14,224 nucleotides of DNA, from positions 1-14,224 of the forward strand of contig CACYZS010000006.1 in assembly GCA_902778985.1 (NCBI GenBank). Direction: 5' to 3'. Positions 1 through 6,702 of this stretch are shown here, piece by piece. The first letter of the stretch is position 1. The number at the start of each line of letters is the position of its first letter. The notes beneath the pieces are model-generated. The model saw only the letters and a list, made by a program, of their open reading frames with translations. It did not search any database and had not been told where the DNA came from. The position numbers and the translations under genes are program-made. Origin of the DNA: an uncultured Ruminococcus sp. Its GTDB lineage: Bacteria > Bacillota > Clostridia > Oscillospirales > CAG-272.

Positions 1-57
1 CTGATCCCGCGAGGCGGTCTCGGCTTCGGGCTGCCAGTAACGCTGGGGGTTTTGCAT
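1..57 (-). CDS. paaK: Phenylacetate-CoA ligase-like protein, N-terminal fragment (cut by left edge)
   Basis: Nineteen codons of a minus-strand gene are visible, starting with ATG at 57-55 and reading MQNPQRYWQPEAETASRDQ. The 'YW.PE.ET.SR' opening is the usual N-terminus of the phenylacetate-CoA ligase family (AMP-forming, ANL superfamily), and it parallels the start of the complete PaaK at 2463-3770 (FFQKDIETMPRKE). A strong Shine-Dalgarno site, AAGGAG, lies at 69-64, six bases before the ATG. The gene follows iorB on the same strand after a 61-bp gap, so it is probably the last visible gene of the paaK-iorA-iorB operon, which would then carry two ligases, one on each side of iorAB. The family call rests on a short motif and on context. 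The rest of the gene, and whether it is intact, cannot be seen. Confidence 0.72.
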   Translation of the reverse strand, partial: MQNPQRYWQPEAETASRDQ

Positions 58-118
58 TGAGATCTCCTTCTTTATTTAAAATTATCCTTTTGGGGGAAAA
101 CGAAATCGGGCGCGGGGG

Positions 119-697
119 TCAGTCGAGCGAGTAGCCGAGGTCGAACGCGCGGAGGTTGACGTCGACGAATTTCGGCTTGACCGACGATCTGATCGCGTCG
201 AGCCAGGACTCGCGCGGGATCGCGGGGAGCAGGCGGGCGAGCCGTCCGAGCAGAACGACGTTCACCGCCTTCGCCGTGCCCGCCTGCTCGGCGAGCGAGA
301 GGGCGTCGACGGCGTCGACCGTCACGTCCTTGGATTCGAGTTCGTTCAGAACGTGGGAGGGATAGACCGCTTTGCCGACGATGACCGGCATGGGGTCGAT
401 CTCCTGCGTGTTGACGATGATCTTTCCGTTCGGGGAGAGGTATTCGGCGTAGCGCGCCGCCTCGAGTTTCTCGAACGAGAGGATAAAGTCGCTCTCGCCG
501 AGGTCGATGATCGGGGACGCGACCCTGTCGCCGAAGCGGACGTAGGTGACCACCGATCCGCCGCGCTGGCTCATACCGTGGACCTCGGAGACCTTGACGT
601 CGTAACCGGCGTCGACCAGGACTTTACCGAGCAGTTTGCTGGCGAGAAGGGAACCCTGTCCCCCGACGCCGACGATCATGACGTTGACGGTTTTCAT
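119..697 (-). CDS. iorB: Indolepyruvate:ferredoxin oxidoreductase, beta subunit
   Basis: This is a 192-residue subunit of the TPP-dependent 2-oxoacid:ferredoxin oxidoreductase superfamily (POR gamma-like domain). With IorA it converts aryl-pyruvates plus CoA to aryl-acetyl-CoA, CO2 and reduced ferredoxin in the cytoplasm, or runs in reverse. Family marks are the N-terminal MIVGVGGQGSLLASKLLG (residues 7-24) and the EVHGMSQRGGSVVTYVRFG stretch that follows, both typical of IorB. The length fits the usual 190-200 residues. The frame is open further upstream (to about 841), but the start chosen is ATG at 697: it follows GGAGG, overlaps the iorA stop as ATGA, and begins exactly where the family homology begins. 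The four-base overlap implies translational coupling with iorA and equal amounts of the two subunits. Confidence 0.95.
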   Translation of the reverse strand: MKTVNVMIVGVGGQGSLLASKLLGKVLVDAGYDVKVSEVHGMSQRGGSVVTYVRFGDRVASPIIDLGESDFILSFEKLEAARYAEYLSPNGKIIVNTQEIDPMPVIVGKAVYPSHVLNELESKDVTVDAVDALSLAEQAGTAKAVNVVLLGRLARLLPAIPRESWLDAIRSSVKPKFVDVNLRAFDLGYSLD

Positions 698-2439
698 GCC
701 TGGACCTCCTTTTCTTGGATGGCGTGGAACGGGCAAAGCCCGGCGCAGACGCCGCAGCCGGTGCAGAGCGTGTCGTTGATAACCGCGTGTCCGTCGCGGT
801 AACTGACGGCGGGGCACCCGAGCGACAGGCACTTCTTGCAACTCCGGCAGAGGTCGGTCTTGACTTCGAGCGGCGGGTTGGTCTTCACGCGTTTGAGCAG
901 GACGCAGGGACGGCGGGAGATGATGACCGACGGCTCGTCTGCCGCGAGTTCCTCTTTCACCGCCGCGTCGGTCGCGGCAAGGTCGTAGGGATCGACCACG
1001 CGCACGCGCTTGATGCCCATCGCGCGGACCAGCGCCTCGAGGTCGATCTTGCCCGCGGGATCGCCGTGGATGTCGTAACCCGTGGTCGGGTTCTCCTGGT
1101 GTCCCGTCATACCGGTAATGGAGTTATCCAAAACGACGATCAGGGAGTTCGAGCCGTTGTAGGCAATATCGGCAAGCCCGGTCATGCCCGAATGTACGAA
1201 GGTGGAGTCGCCGATGACGCAGGCGGTCTTCATCTGTCTTCCGGTCGCTTTCAGTCCGCGGTTGAACCCGTGCAATCCCGAGACCGACGCGCCCATGCAG
1301 AGGGTCGAGTCGATCGCCGCGAGCGGCGGCTGCGCGCCGAGGGTGTAGCAGCCGATGTCGCCGAGGACGGTCACGCCGTTCTTTTTGAGCGTGTAGAACA
1401 TCCCGCGGTGCGGGCAGCCCGCGCACATCATCGGGGGACGGGCGGGGATCGGATCTTCGAGCACCACGTGCGGTTTGGGCTCGATGCCGAAGGCGGCGGC
1501 GATCACCGACTGGCTGTATTCCCCGATCGGGGAGAAGATGGATTTGCCGTCGACCTTGACGCCGATGTTCCGGCAGTGATCCTCGATGAAGCCGTCGAGT
1601 TCCTCGATCACGACCACGCGTTCGACCGAGGCGGCGAAGTTCTTGATGAGATCGACCGGGAGCGGCCAGACCATACCGAGTTTCAGGATGCTGACCTGAT
1701 CGCCGAGCGCCTCGCGCACGTACTGGTAGCAGGTGCCCGACGTGATGACGCCGACGTGCTTGCCGCCCATCTCGATCCGGTTCAGGGGGGTGGTCTCCGA
1801 AAACGCCGTCAACTTCTTTAACCGCTCCTCAACGAAGGGGTGGCGTTTCTTGGCGTTGCCCGGCATCATGATAAACTTTTCGCCCTTGCGTTCGTAGGGG
1901 ATCGCGTCGGGGACGACGCGTTCGCCGGTCTCGACCACGCTCTGCGAGTGCGCGATGCGCGTGCAGAGGCGGAACAGAACGGGCGTATCGAAGGTCTCGG
2001 AGATCGTAAACGCCTCTTTTGCGTAGGCGAGGCACTCCGCCGAGTCGGACGGTTCGAGCATCGGGATCTTCGACGCCTTCGCGTAGTGGCGGGAGTCCTG
2101 CTCGTTCTGGCTGGAATGCATCGCGGGATCGTCCGCGACGCAGATCACGAGCCCCCCGTTGACGCCGGTATAGGAGAGGGTGAACAGGGGATCGGCGGCG
2201 ACGTTCAGTCCGACGTGCTTCATACACGTCACGGCGCGCACGCCCGAGAGCGACGCGCCGAAGGCGACCTCGGTCGCGACCTTTTCGTTGGGCGCCCATT
2301 CGGAGTAGAGGTCACGGTATTCCGAGAGGAACTCGGTGATCTCGGTCGAGGGGGTACCGGGATAACTCGCGACGACCGACACGCCGCCCTCGTAGAGACC
2401 GCGTGCGACCGCCTCGTTCCCGATCATCAGTTTCTTCAT
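694..2439 (-). CDS. iorA: Indolepyruvate:ferredoxin oxidoreductase, alpha subunit
   Basis: This 581-residue catalytic subunit of indolepyruvate ferredoxin oxidoreductase has the normal length for IorA. The N-terminal half (about 1-180) is the pyrimidine-binding domain, opening with GNEAVARGLYEGGVSVVASY and PGTPSTEI. The middle and C-terminal part binds TPP pyrophosphate and Mg2+ (GDIGCYTLG at 360-368; GDSTFVHSG at 410-418 with N439). The C-terminus is a two-cluster ferredoxin domain: C531, C534, C537, C542 and C559, C562, C565, C569, each set ending in CP, as expected for two [4Fe-4S] clusters. The ATG at 2439 follows AAAGGAT. It sits 23 bp after the paaK stop and overlaps iorB by four bases. 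All motifs expected for activity are present, so the enzyme appears intact. An anaerobic, ferredoxin-based metabolism is implied. Confidence 0.97.
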   Translation of the reverse strand: MKKLMIGNEAVARGLYEGGVSVVASYPGTPSTEITEFLSEYRDLYSEWAPNEKVATEVAFGASLSGVRAVTCMKHVGLNVAADPLFTLSYTGVNGGLVICVADDPAMHSSQNEQDSRHYAKASKIPMLEPSDSAECLAYAKEAFTISETFDTPVLFRLCTRIAHSQSVVETGERVVPDAIPYERKGEKFIMMPGNAKKRHPFVEERLKKLTAFSETTPLNRIEMGGKHVGVITSGTCYQYVREALGDQVSILKLGMVWPLPVDLIKNFAASVERVVVIEELDGFIEDHCRNIGVKVDGKSIFSPIGEYSQSVIAAAFGIEPKPHVVLEDPIPARPPMMCAGCPHRGMFYTLKKNGVTVLGDIGCYTLGAQPPLAAIDSTLCMGASVSGLHGFNRGLKATGRQMKTACVIGDSTFVHSGMTGLADIAYNGSNSLIVVLDNSITGMTGHQENPTTGYDIHGDPAGKIDLEALVRAMGIKRVRVVDPYDLAATDAAVKEELAADEPSVIISRRPCVLLKRVKTNPPLEVKTDLCRSCKKCLSLGCPAVSYRDGHAVINDTLCTGCGVCAGLCPFHAIQEKEVQA

Positions 2440-2462
2440 TGGTTCTATCCTTTCGCTTCGGT

Positions 2463-3770
2463 TCAGTCGGGATTTTCGTTACGGCGGTCGATGATCCGCT
2501 TCGCTTTGCCCTCGTAGCGCTTGAGCGAGGACGGCGCGGCGAGCGTCACCTTCGCCTTGATGCCGAGGACGGTCTGCAGTTTCGCCACCACCGTCTGACG
2601 GAGCCCGTCGAGGGCGGCGTAGTTTTCGAGCAGCGAGGCGTCGGTCAACTCGACCCGGACCTCGAGATAGTCGGTGTAGTTCTGGCGGGTCAGGATCAGT
2701 TCGTAGTGCGGCGCGATCCCGCTGATCGCCGCGATGACGCTCTCGATCTGGGACGGGAAGACGTTGACGCCGCGGATCTTCAGCATATCGTCCGAACGGC
2801 CGCGCACCTTGTCCATACGGGCAAACGTCCGTCCGCAGGCGCAGGGCTCGTAGTTGAGGCGGGTCAGGTCCTTGGTGCGGTAGCGCAGGAGCGGGATCCC
2901 CTCTTTGGTCAGCGTCGTGACCACCAGTTCGCCGCTCTCGCCGCGTTCGCGCGGCTCGCCGGTCTCGGGATCGATGATCTCGGGCAGGAAGTGGTCCTCG
3001 TTGACGTGCAGTCCGCAGCGGAGATGACATTCGCCCGACACGCCGGGGCCCATCAGTTCGCTCATGCCGTAGTTGTCGGTCGAGAACAGCCCGAAGCCCT
3101 GCTCGATCTTGTCGCGCAGCGCGTCGGTGCAGCCCTCCGAGCCGAACAGACCGATCCGGAGTTTCAGTTCTTCGCGGGTGATGCCCATGCTCTTCGCCAC
3201 TTCGCTCATATACATCGCGTAGGACGGCGTACTGATGAGGACGGTGGTGCCGAAGTCTTTTAAGAGCATCGCCTGCTTTTCGGTATTGCCCGAGGAGACC
3301 GGGATCACGGCGCACCCGACCTTTTCAAGCCCGTAGTGCAGACCGAGCGCCCCGGTGAACAGTCCGTAGCCGAACGAGACCTGCGCGATATCGCTGTCGT
3401 CGACGCCCACCGCGCGGATCAGACGCGCCACGCAGTCCGACCAGTTGTCAAGGTCGTTGCGCGTATAGCCCACGACGGTCGGTTTCCCGGTCGTGCCGCT
3501 CGAGGCGTGGATCCGGACGATGTCCTTCATCGGGACGGCGAACAGACCGTAGGGATAGTTGTCGCGGATGTCCGCCTTGGTGGTCAGCGGGATGTACTTG
3601 ACGTCCGAGAGGGTCTTGATCTTCTCGGCGGTCACGCCCGCCTCGGCGAGCCGCTTGGCGTAGAAGGGAACGTTCTGCGCGCAGTAGTCCACCTGATGGC
3701 GGAGCCGCTCGAGTTGCAGGCGCTCGAGTTCCTTTCTCGGCATGGTCTCGATGTCTTTCTGAAAAAACAT
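2463..3770 (-). CDS. paaK: Phenylacetate-CoA ligase (AMP-forming)
   Basis: This 435-residue member of the ANL adenylate-forming superfamily activates an aryl-acetate (phenylacetate, indoleacetate or hydroxyphenylacetate) with ATP and CoA. Visible motifs are the ATP loop HASSGTTGKPTV (88-99), NYGMSELMGPGV (233-244), the RYRTKDL hinge region (297-302), RGRSDDMLKIRGVNVFPSQIE (324-344), and the C-terminal domain ending in EGKAKRI, which supplies the catalytic lysine. The open frame extends 40 codons upstream, but that extension is arginine- and serine-rich and unlike PaaK. The ATG at 3770 is preceded by AGGAGG at six bases and gives the usual N-terminus. It is the first gene of the paaK-iorA-iorB-(paaK) operon. 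I found no convincing minus-strand promoter in the 118-bp gap before it. Exact aryl substrate is unknown. Confidence 0.95.
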   Translation of the reverse strand: MFFQKDIETMPRKELERLQLERLRHQVDYCAQNVPFYAKRLAEAGVTAEKIKTLSDVKYIPLTTKADIRDNYPYGLFAVPMKDIVRIHASSGTTGKPTVVGYTRNDLDNWSDCVARLIRAVGVDDSDIAQVSFGYGLFTGALGLHYGLEKVGCAVIPVSSGNTEKQAMLLKDFGTTVLISTPSYAMYMSEVAKSMGITREELKLRIGLFGSEGCTDALRDKIEQGFGLFSTDNYGMSELMGPGVSGECHLRCGLHVNEDHFLPEIIDPETGEPRERGESGELVVTTLTKEGIPLLRYRTKDLTRLNYEPCACGRTFARMDKVRGRSDDMLKIRGVNVFPSQIESVIAAISGIAPHYELILTRQNYTDYLEVRVELTDASLLENYAALDGLRQTVVAKLQTVLGIKAKVTLAAPSSLKRYEGKAKRIIDRRNENPD

Positions 3771-3787
3771 AACTGTCCTCCTGCCCG

Positions 3788-3805
3788 AATTACTCGGGAG
3801 TACTT
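3788..3805. promoter_or_regulatory. Palindrome between paaK and the amidohydrolase gene, possible operator
   Basis: The core TACTC-GG-GAGTA (3791-3802) is a perfect 5+2+5 inverted repeat. It is widened by AA (3788-3789) pairing with TT (3804-3805) after one mismatched pair. It touches the -35 box of the rightward promoter and lies 18-35 bp upstream of the paaK start codon, so a protein bound here could affect both divergent transcripts. No regulator gene is adjacent. The symmetry is seen directly; the regulatory role is inferred. Confidence 0.4.
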
Positions 3806-3832
3806 GATTTTTTCGGTGGGATACGGTATACT
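3804..3832 (+). promoter_or_regulatory. Sigma-A-type promoter for the amidohydrolase gene
   Basis: The -35 box is TTGATT (3804-3809) and the -10 box is TATACT (3827-3832), with an ideal 17-bp spacer. It lies about 57 bp upstream of the ATG at 3889. A GATAC/GTATC inverted pair (3820-3824 and 3834-3838) flanks the -10 box. The match to consensus and the location make this a credible promoter, although the start site has not been measured. Confidence 0.7.
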
Positions 3833-3888
3833 GGTATCGTATTTTTCGCCGACCGTCAGACGGGCGGAGCGGCGATGAAAGGAACGCC

Positions 3889-4716
3889 ATGGAAACGGTC
3901 GATTTTCACACCCACGTTTTCCCCGACAAGATCGCTCCGGCGACGGTCGCCGCGCTCGCGAAAGCGGGCGGGATCGCACCCGAGGGCGGGGCGGGGACGC
4001 TCGACGATCTCGAACGCGTAGCCAAGCGCGCCGGCGTCGGGCTGTGCGTCAATCTCCCCATCGCGACGCGCCCCGATCAGGCGGCGTCGATCAACCGGTT
4101 TGCCCGGGAGATCAACCGACGCGGGGGACGGGTGATGAGTTTCGGCGCGATCCACCCCGACGCCGCCGAACCCGAACGGGAACTGGCGGAACTTGCCGCA
4201 GACGGTTTCCGGGGCGTCAAACTGCACCCCGACTATCAGGGGCACTACGCCGACGATCCGGGTGTGATCCGGGTGGTGCGAGAGGCGAAACGGCTGGGTC
4301 TTCACGTCGTGCTGCACGGCGGGGTCGACATCGCGTTTCCGAGCGACGTGCGCGCGACGCCGAAGCGGCTTTCCACCCTGCTCTCCTCGCTCGGCGAGGG
4401 GAACGGACAGGTGATCGTCGCGCATATCGGCGGCTACGGGCTCTGGGACGAGGTGGAAAAAGAACTGGTCGGGCGCGAGGTCATCTTCGATCTTTCCTAC
4501 GGGATCGACCATCTGCCGCAGGAGCAGTTGCTCCGCATCGTCACGCGGCACGGGGCGGATAAGATCCTCTTCGGTTCGGATTACCCGTGGCGGGATCCCG
4601 CCGATATCGACCGGGTGCTGTCAAGCCTCCCGCTCTCAGAGGAGCAGTTCGCCCTGATCCGCTTCCGCAACGCGCGCCGTTTGCTCGGGCTCGACGCGGG
4701 CGTATCGCGTGAATAA
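3889..4716 (+). CDS. Amidohydrolase-2 family metal-dependent TIM-barrel hydrolase or decarboxylase
   Basis: This 275-residue protein has the metal-site pattern of the amidohydrolase-related (amidohydro_2) family: D5-F-H7-T-H9 at the start of strand 1, HP at 89-90, KLHPDYQ at 111-117, H143 (LHGG), H179 (AHIGG) and D231 in GSDYPW. Members of the family include aromatic-acid decarboxylases and hydrolases of cyclic amides or lactones. The substrate cannot be told from motifs. The start at 3889 is supported by AAAGGA eight bases upstream and by the HTH motif immediately after the start. It is divergent from the paaK-iorAB operon across a 118-bp gap, which suggests but does not prove a link to aromatic-acid metabolism. 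No signal peptide is seen, so it should be cytoplasmic. The gene lies opposite a possible leftward transcript from the promoter at 4748-4776. Confidence 0.87.
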   Translation: METVDFHTHVFPDKIAPATVAALAKAGGIAPEGGAGTLDDLERVAKRAGVGLCVNLPIATRPDQAASINRFAREINRRGGRVMSFGAIHPDAAEPERELAELAADGFRGVKLHPDYQGHYADDPGVIRVVREAKRLGLHVVLHGGVDIAFPSDVRATPKRLSTLLSSLGEGNGQVIVAHIGGYGLWDEVEKELVGREVIFDLSYGIDHLPQEQLLRIVTRHGADKILFGSDYPWRDPADIDRVLSSLPLSEEQFALIRFRNARRLLGLDAGVSRE

Positions 4717-4737
4717 TTAATCACCGTGCGTGAATAA
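4707..4737. repeat. Two exact 10-bp direct repeats 21 bp apart
   Basis: GCGTGAATAA occurs at 4707-4716, where it ends in the amidohydrolase stop codon, and again at 4728-4737. The 21-bp period is two turns of the helix, a common spacing for paired protein-binding sites. A 16-bp near-palindrome, GTGAATAATTAATCAC (4709-4724, one mismatched pair), links them. On the minus strand each copy contains TTATTCACG, one base away from the DnaA-box consensus TTATNCACA. The copies fall in the predicted first 40 transcribed bases of the leftward promoter at 4748-4776. Function is unknown. Confidence 0.55.
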
Positions 4738-4747
4738 CTTAGACAAT

Positions 4748-4776
4748 ATTGTATCATTGTGTAAAGGGTTTGTCAA
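4748..4776 (-). promoter_or_regulatory. Near-consensus leftward promoter, antisense to the amidohydrolase gene
   Basis: Read on the minus strand, this site has a perfect -35 box TTGACA (4776-4771), a 17-bp spacer, and a -10 box TACAAT (4753-4748). This is the best match to the sigma-A consensus in the window. A perfect 10-bp palindrome, ACAATATTGT (4743-4752), overlaps the -10 box. Transcription would start near 4741 and run antisense through 4716-3889, then could enter paaK at 3770. No minus-strand gene starts nearby. The motif is seen directly; activity and the transcript's extent are inferred. The island also holds only a weak rightward candidate for the next gene (TTAGAC 4739-4744, TAAAGG 4762-4767). 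Confidence 0.6.
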
Positions 4777-4863
4777 GGATAAAAACGCGATTTTGCGGGC
4801 AAAAAAACGATTTTTGAAAAGGAGCGCCGCCCGGGGTGCCGAAGCGGCGAAAGGGGAAGGTAA

Positions 4864-5883
4864 ATGAAGGATATGCGGGACGGGATCGGTCGCGATCTCG
4901 GGATCGGGATCGTCGGGACGGGAAAGATCAGTCGCCAGTTCGCTGCGGCGCTGCACGCGACGCCGGGCGTGTCGGCGCGCGTCGTCTATTCCCGGACGTC
5001 CGAAACCGGGGAGCGCTACGCCAAAGAGTGCGGGGTACCCTCTTTTACCGATCAATGGGACGGGTTTTTGTCCGATCCGAACGTCGACGCCGTCTATATC
5101 GCCACGCCGAACGTCGTCCATTACGGGCAGGCGCTCGACGCCCTGCGGGCGGGCAAGCACGTTCTGTGCGAGAAACCCTTGACCACCGATACCGCCCGTT
5201 TCGACCTTCTCGTATCCGAGACGCGTTCGCGCGGACTGGTTCTGATGGAGGGGATGCGGATCCTGCACGACCCGGTTTTCCCCCTGATCCGCAAAACGGT
5301 CGACGGGCTCGGGAAGATCCGGCGCGCCGAGTTCATCTACTGTCAGTACTCCTCGCGCTACGACAGTTACAAACAGGGGTTGATCCTGAACGCTTTCGAC
5401 CCCGTTCTCTCGAACGCCGCCGTAATGGACATCGGCGTCTACCCGGTCGCGCTGAACGTCGCGCTTTTCGGGACGCCGAACAAGATCGAGGCGTCGTCCG
5501 ACTTTCTCCCGAACGGATTTGAGGGCAACGGGAGCGCGACGCTCGACTACGACGGGTTCCAATCGACCCTGATCTGGTCGAAGATCGCCGACGTCAACAC
5601 CCCGAGCGTCGTCTCGGGCGAGAACGGCTCGGTCATGATCGACCGCCTTTCGGGAACGACGCGCGTCGACTTCGCGTCGGCGGGCGGAAAAGCCGATACG
5701 CTGCCCTATTTCCCGGCAGAGAACAACATGATCTACGAGGCGGCGGATCTGCGCGACGCGATCCGCGGGGAACTGGATCCCGAACCCTTCCTCGCGATCA
5801 GCCGCAAGACCGTTCAGACCCTCGACGCGATCCGCCGCGCCGCCGGGATCAAATTCCTCTCGGACGCCCAGCCGGTCGGCTGA
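4864..5883 (+). CDS. Gfo/Idh/MocA family NAD(P)-dependent oxidoreductase
   Basis: This 339-residue dehydrogenase has an N-terminal Rossmann fold with GIGIVGTGKIS (13-23) as the dinucleotide loop, AVYIATPNVVH (76-86), and the family hallmark CEKP (102-105) whose lysine is catalytic. The C-terminal alpha/beta domain carries AVMDIGVYPVALNVALFG (186-203), the D.G.Y block of the MocA C-terminal domain. Such enzymes oxidise or reduce sugars, inositols or dihydrodiols; the substrate cannot be predicted here. The ATG at 4864 lies eight bases after the centre of AAGGGG (4851-4856). A second in-frame ATG at 4873 is also possible, since the first ten residues precede the domain. The gene stands alone between an AT-rich island and a 189-bp spacer. 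No clear terminator follows it. Confidence 0.92.
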   Translation: MKDMRDGIGRDLGIGIVGTGKISRQFAAALHATPGVSARVVYSRTSETGERYAKECGVPSFTDQWDGFLSDPNVDAVYIATPNVVHYGQALDALRAGKHVLCEKPLTTDTARFDLLVSETRSRGLVLMEGMRILHDPVFPLIRKTVDGLGKIRRAEFIYCQYSSRYDSYKQGLILNAFDPVLSNAAVMDIGVYPVALNVALFGTPNKIEASSDFLPNGFEGNGSATLDYDGFQSTLIWSKIADVNTPSVVSGENGSVMIDRLSGTTRVDFASAGGKADTLPYFPAENNMIYEAADLRDAIRGELDPEPFLAISRKTVQTLDAIRRAAGIKFLSDAQPVG

Positions 5884-5890
5884 ATAATCC

Positions 5891-5930
5891 GAAAAACCGG
5901 GCGCAAACGGAAAAAACGGGCGCCAACCGG
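5891..5930. repeat. Imperfect tandem repeat of about 20 bp after the Gfo/Idh gene
   Basis: GAAAAACCGGGCGCAAACGG (5891-5910) is followed directly, sharing one G, by a close copy at 5910-5930 reading GAAAAAACGGGCGC then CAACCGG. A third partial copy of the A-run plus ACCG appears at 5932-5939. The unit alternates an A-run with a GC block. It has no stable hairpin and no U-tract, so it is not a typical terminator. Role unknown; it may be simple local duplication. Confidence 0.5.
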
Positions 5931-5987
5931 GGAAAACCGACGAGCCCCCGGGCCGTCACCCGGTACGCTACTTCAGTTACCGCGCCC

Positions 5988-6017
5988 GCCCTTATCGGAA
6001 TGTAAAGAAAACTTTGC
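5988..6017 (+). repeat. Intergenic element, copy 1 (second copy at 11907-11939)
   Basis: GCCCTTATCGG (5988-5998) is followed by GTAAAGAAAACTTTGC (6002-6017). The second part matches 14 of 16 positions in the element at 11924-11939, and the flanks share GCCC-TAT-C-GG. The core is an inverted repeat (AAAG / CTTT around AAAA). It lies 56 bp upstream of the membrane protein gene. The remaining spacer (5931-6072) holds nothing else I can identify with confidence, and no standard promoter is clear. Confidence 0.4.
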
Positions 6018-6072
6018 TTTTCGGGGAAGCGGGGAGCCACGGTATCCGACAGATACGGAAACGGAGGTAAAT

Positions 6073-6702
6073 ATGGAACGCAAGAAGCGCGTAAAACGGA
6101 TCCTTTCGATCGTCCTGCCCGTCGTGATCTTTTTTGCGATCGTGGCGGGAGCCGTTATCCTTGTTGTCTTTCGCAACACGACGAAACTAAGCGGGTTTGA
6201 CAAGTGGGATCCCGAAGGATCGGATATTCTTGACGAGCATCTGGTCGAGCAATCGTTTCTGACCGAGTATCCGTACCGGGACGGGGGATTTCACTATTAT
6301 CGGAGGAAGGCGTTCCTCTTCTCGTTCTGGGGCGGTATCCCGGCGTTCGGAGTGGATACGAAGGCGGAAAGATCCTTCGTCTGGCTGACCTACGACGACG
6401 CCGAGACCTACCGGAACGCGAAGCAATCCCGTCTGGACAACCGGGACGAGGTCCGCGACGATTCGCTCGACGGTACGGTCGCGTACGGGTTTACGTTCTA
6501 TATCAGGTGCGATTTCAATAACAAATGGCGCGGTTCCTTCTATCCGAAACATTTTACCGCGTTCGGGTATAACGACGAAACGCAAACGCTGGTCTTTATC
6601 GGGCTGCGCTATTTCCAGAGTTCCGAACCGAGCAGGTATCTGGACAAATCTTTCGGCAAGTTCCTCAAGCATTTTTACGGAAAGTGGTACGATTGGGACT
6701 GA
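6073..6702 (+). CDS. Unrecognised single-pass membrane protein
   Basis: I do not recognise this 209-residue protein. It begins with a basic stretch (MERKKRVKR), then one hydrophobic helix at about residues 10-33 (ILSIVLPVVIFFAIVAGAVILVVF). The remaining 175 residues are polar and rich in aromatics (many F, Y and W; ends in KWYDWD). By the positive-inside rule this would be a membrane-anchored protein with the large domain outside the cell; the helix could also be an uncleaved signal, and no lipobox is seen. There is a single cysteine (146). The start is supported by GGAGG eight bases before the ATG. Its DNA is less GC-biased and uses more tat, aat and ttt codons than its neighbours, which suggests lineage-specific or acquired origin. 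It forms its own unit, ended by the terminator at 6713-6747. Confidence 0.8.
   Translation: MERKKRVKRILSIVLPVVIFFAIVAGAVILVVFRNTTKLSGFDKWDPEGSDILDEHLVEQSFLTEYPYRDGGFHYYRRKAFLFSFWGGIPAFGVDTKAERSFVWLTYDDAETYRNAKQSRLDNRDEVRDDSLDGTVAYGFTFYIRCDFNNKWRGSFYPKHFTAFGYNDETQTLVFIGLRYFQSSEPSRYLDKSFGKFLKHFYGKWYDWD

Noticed and set aside
715..1821. Plus-strand open frame of 368 codons inside iorA
   Set aside because: Low-complexity, Arg/Asp/Val-rich translation typical of the complement of a high-GC gene; iorA motifs on the minus strand are complete.
3771..3890. N-terminal extension of paaK by 40 codons
   Set aside because: The extension lacks PaaK homology, covers promoter-like DNA and the start of the divergent gene, while ATG 3770 has AGGAGG at ideal spacing.
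3856..4551. Minus-strand open frame (231 codons) opposite the amidohydrolase gene
   Set aside because: No recognisable motifs. The plus strand carries all metal-binding motifs in order. It could only be reached by the proposed antisense RNA and has no ribosome site that I can see.
4707..4760. Replication origin or DnaA-box cluster
   Set aside because: Only two DnaA-box-like sites, each one base off consensus, with no dnaA, dnaN or rep gene and no further boxes nearby. Treated as unexplained repeats instead.
4825..4849. CGCCGC / GCGGCG hairpin before the Gfo/Idh start as a regulatory leader
   Set aside because: A six-pair stem with a 13-base loop and no alternative structure visible; not strong enough to call.
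4717..5562. Long minus-strand open frame (281 codons) opposite the Gfo/Idh gene
   Set aside because: Its product is Arg/Val/Asp-rich with no fold-like motifs, and the plus strand encodes a clear oxidoreductase. It is a high-GC shadow frame. The leftward promoter at 4776-4748 lies inside this frame, not before it.
5891..5939. CRISPR-like or terminator interpretation of the tandem repeat
   Set aside because: The copies are adjacent without spacers, imperfect and few, and there is no stable stem followed by a T-run.
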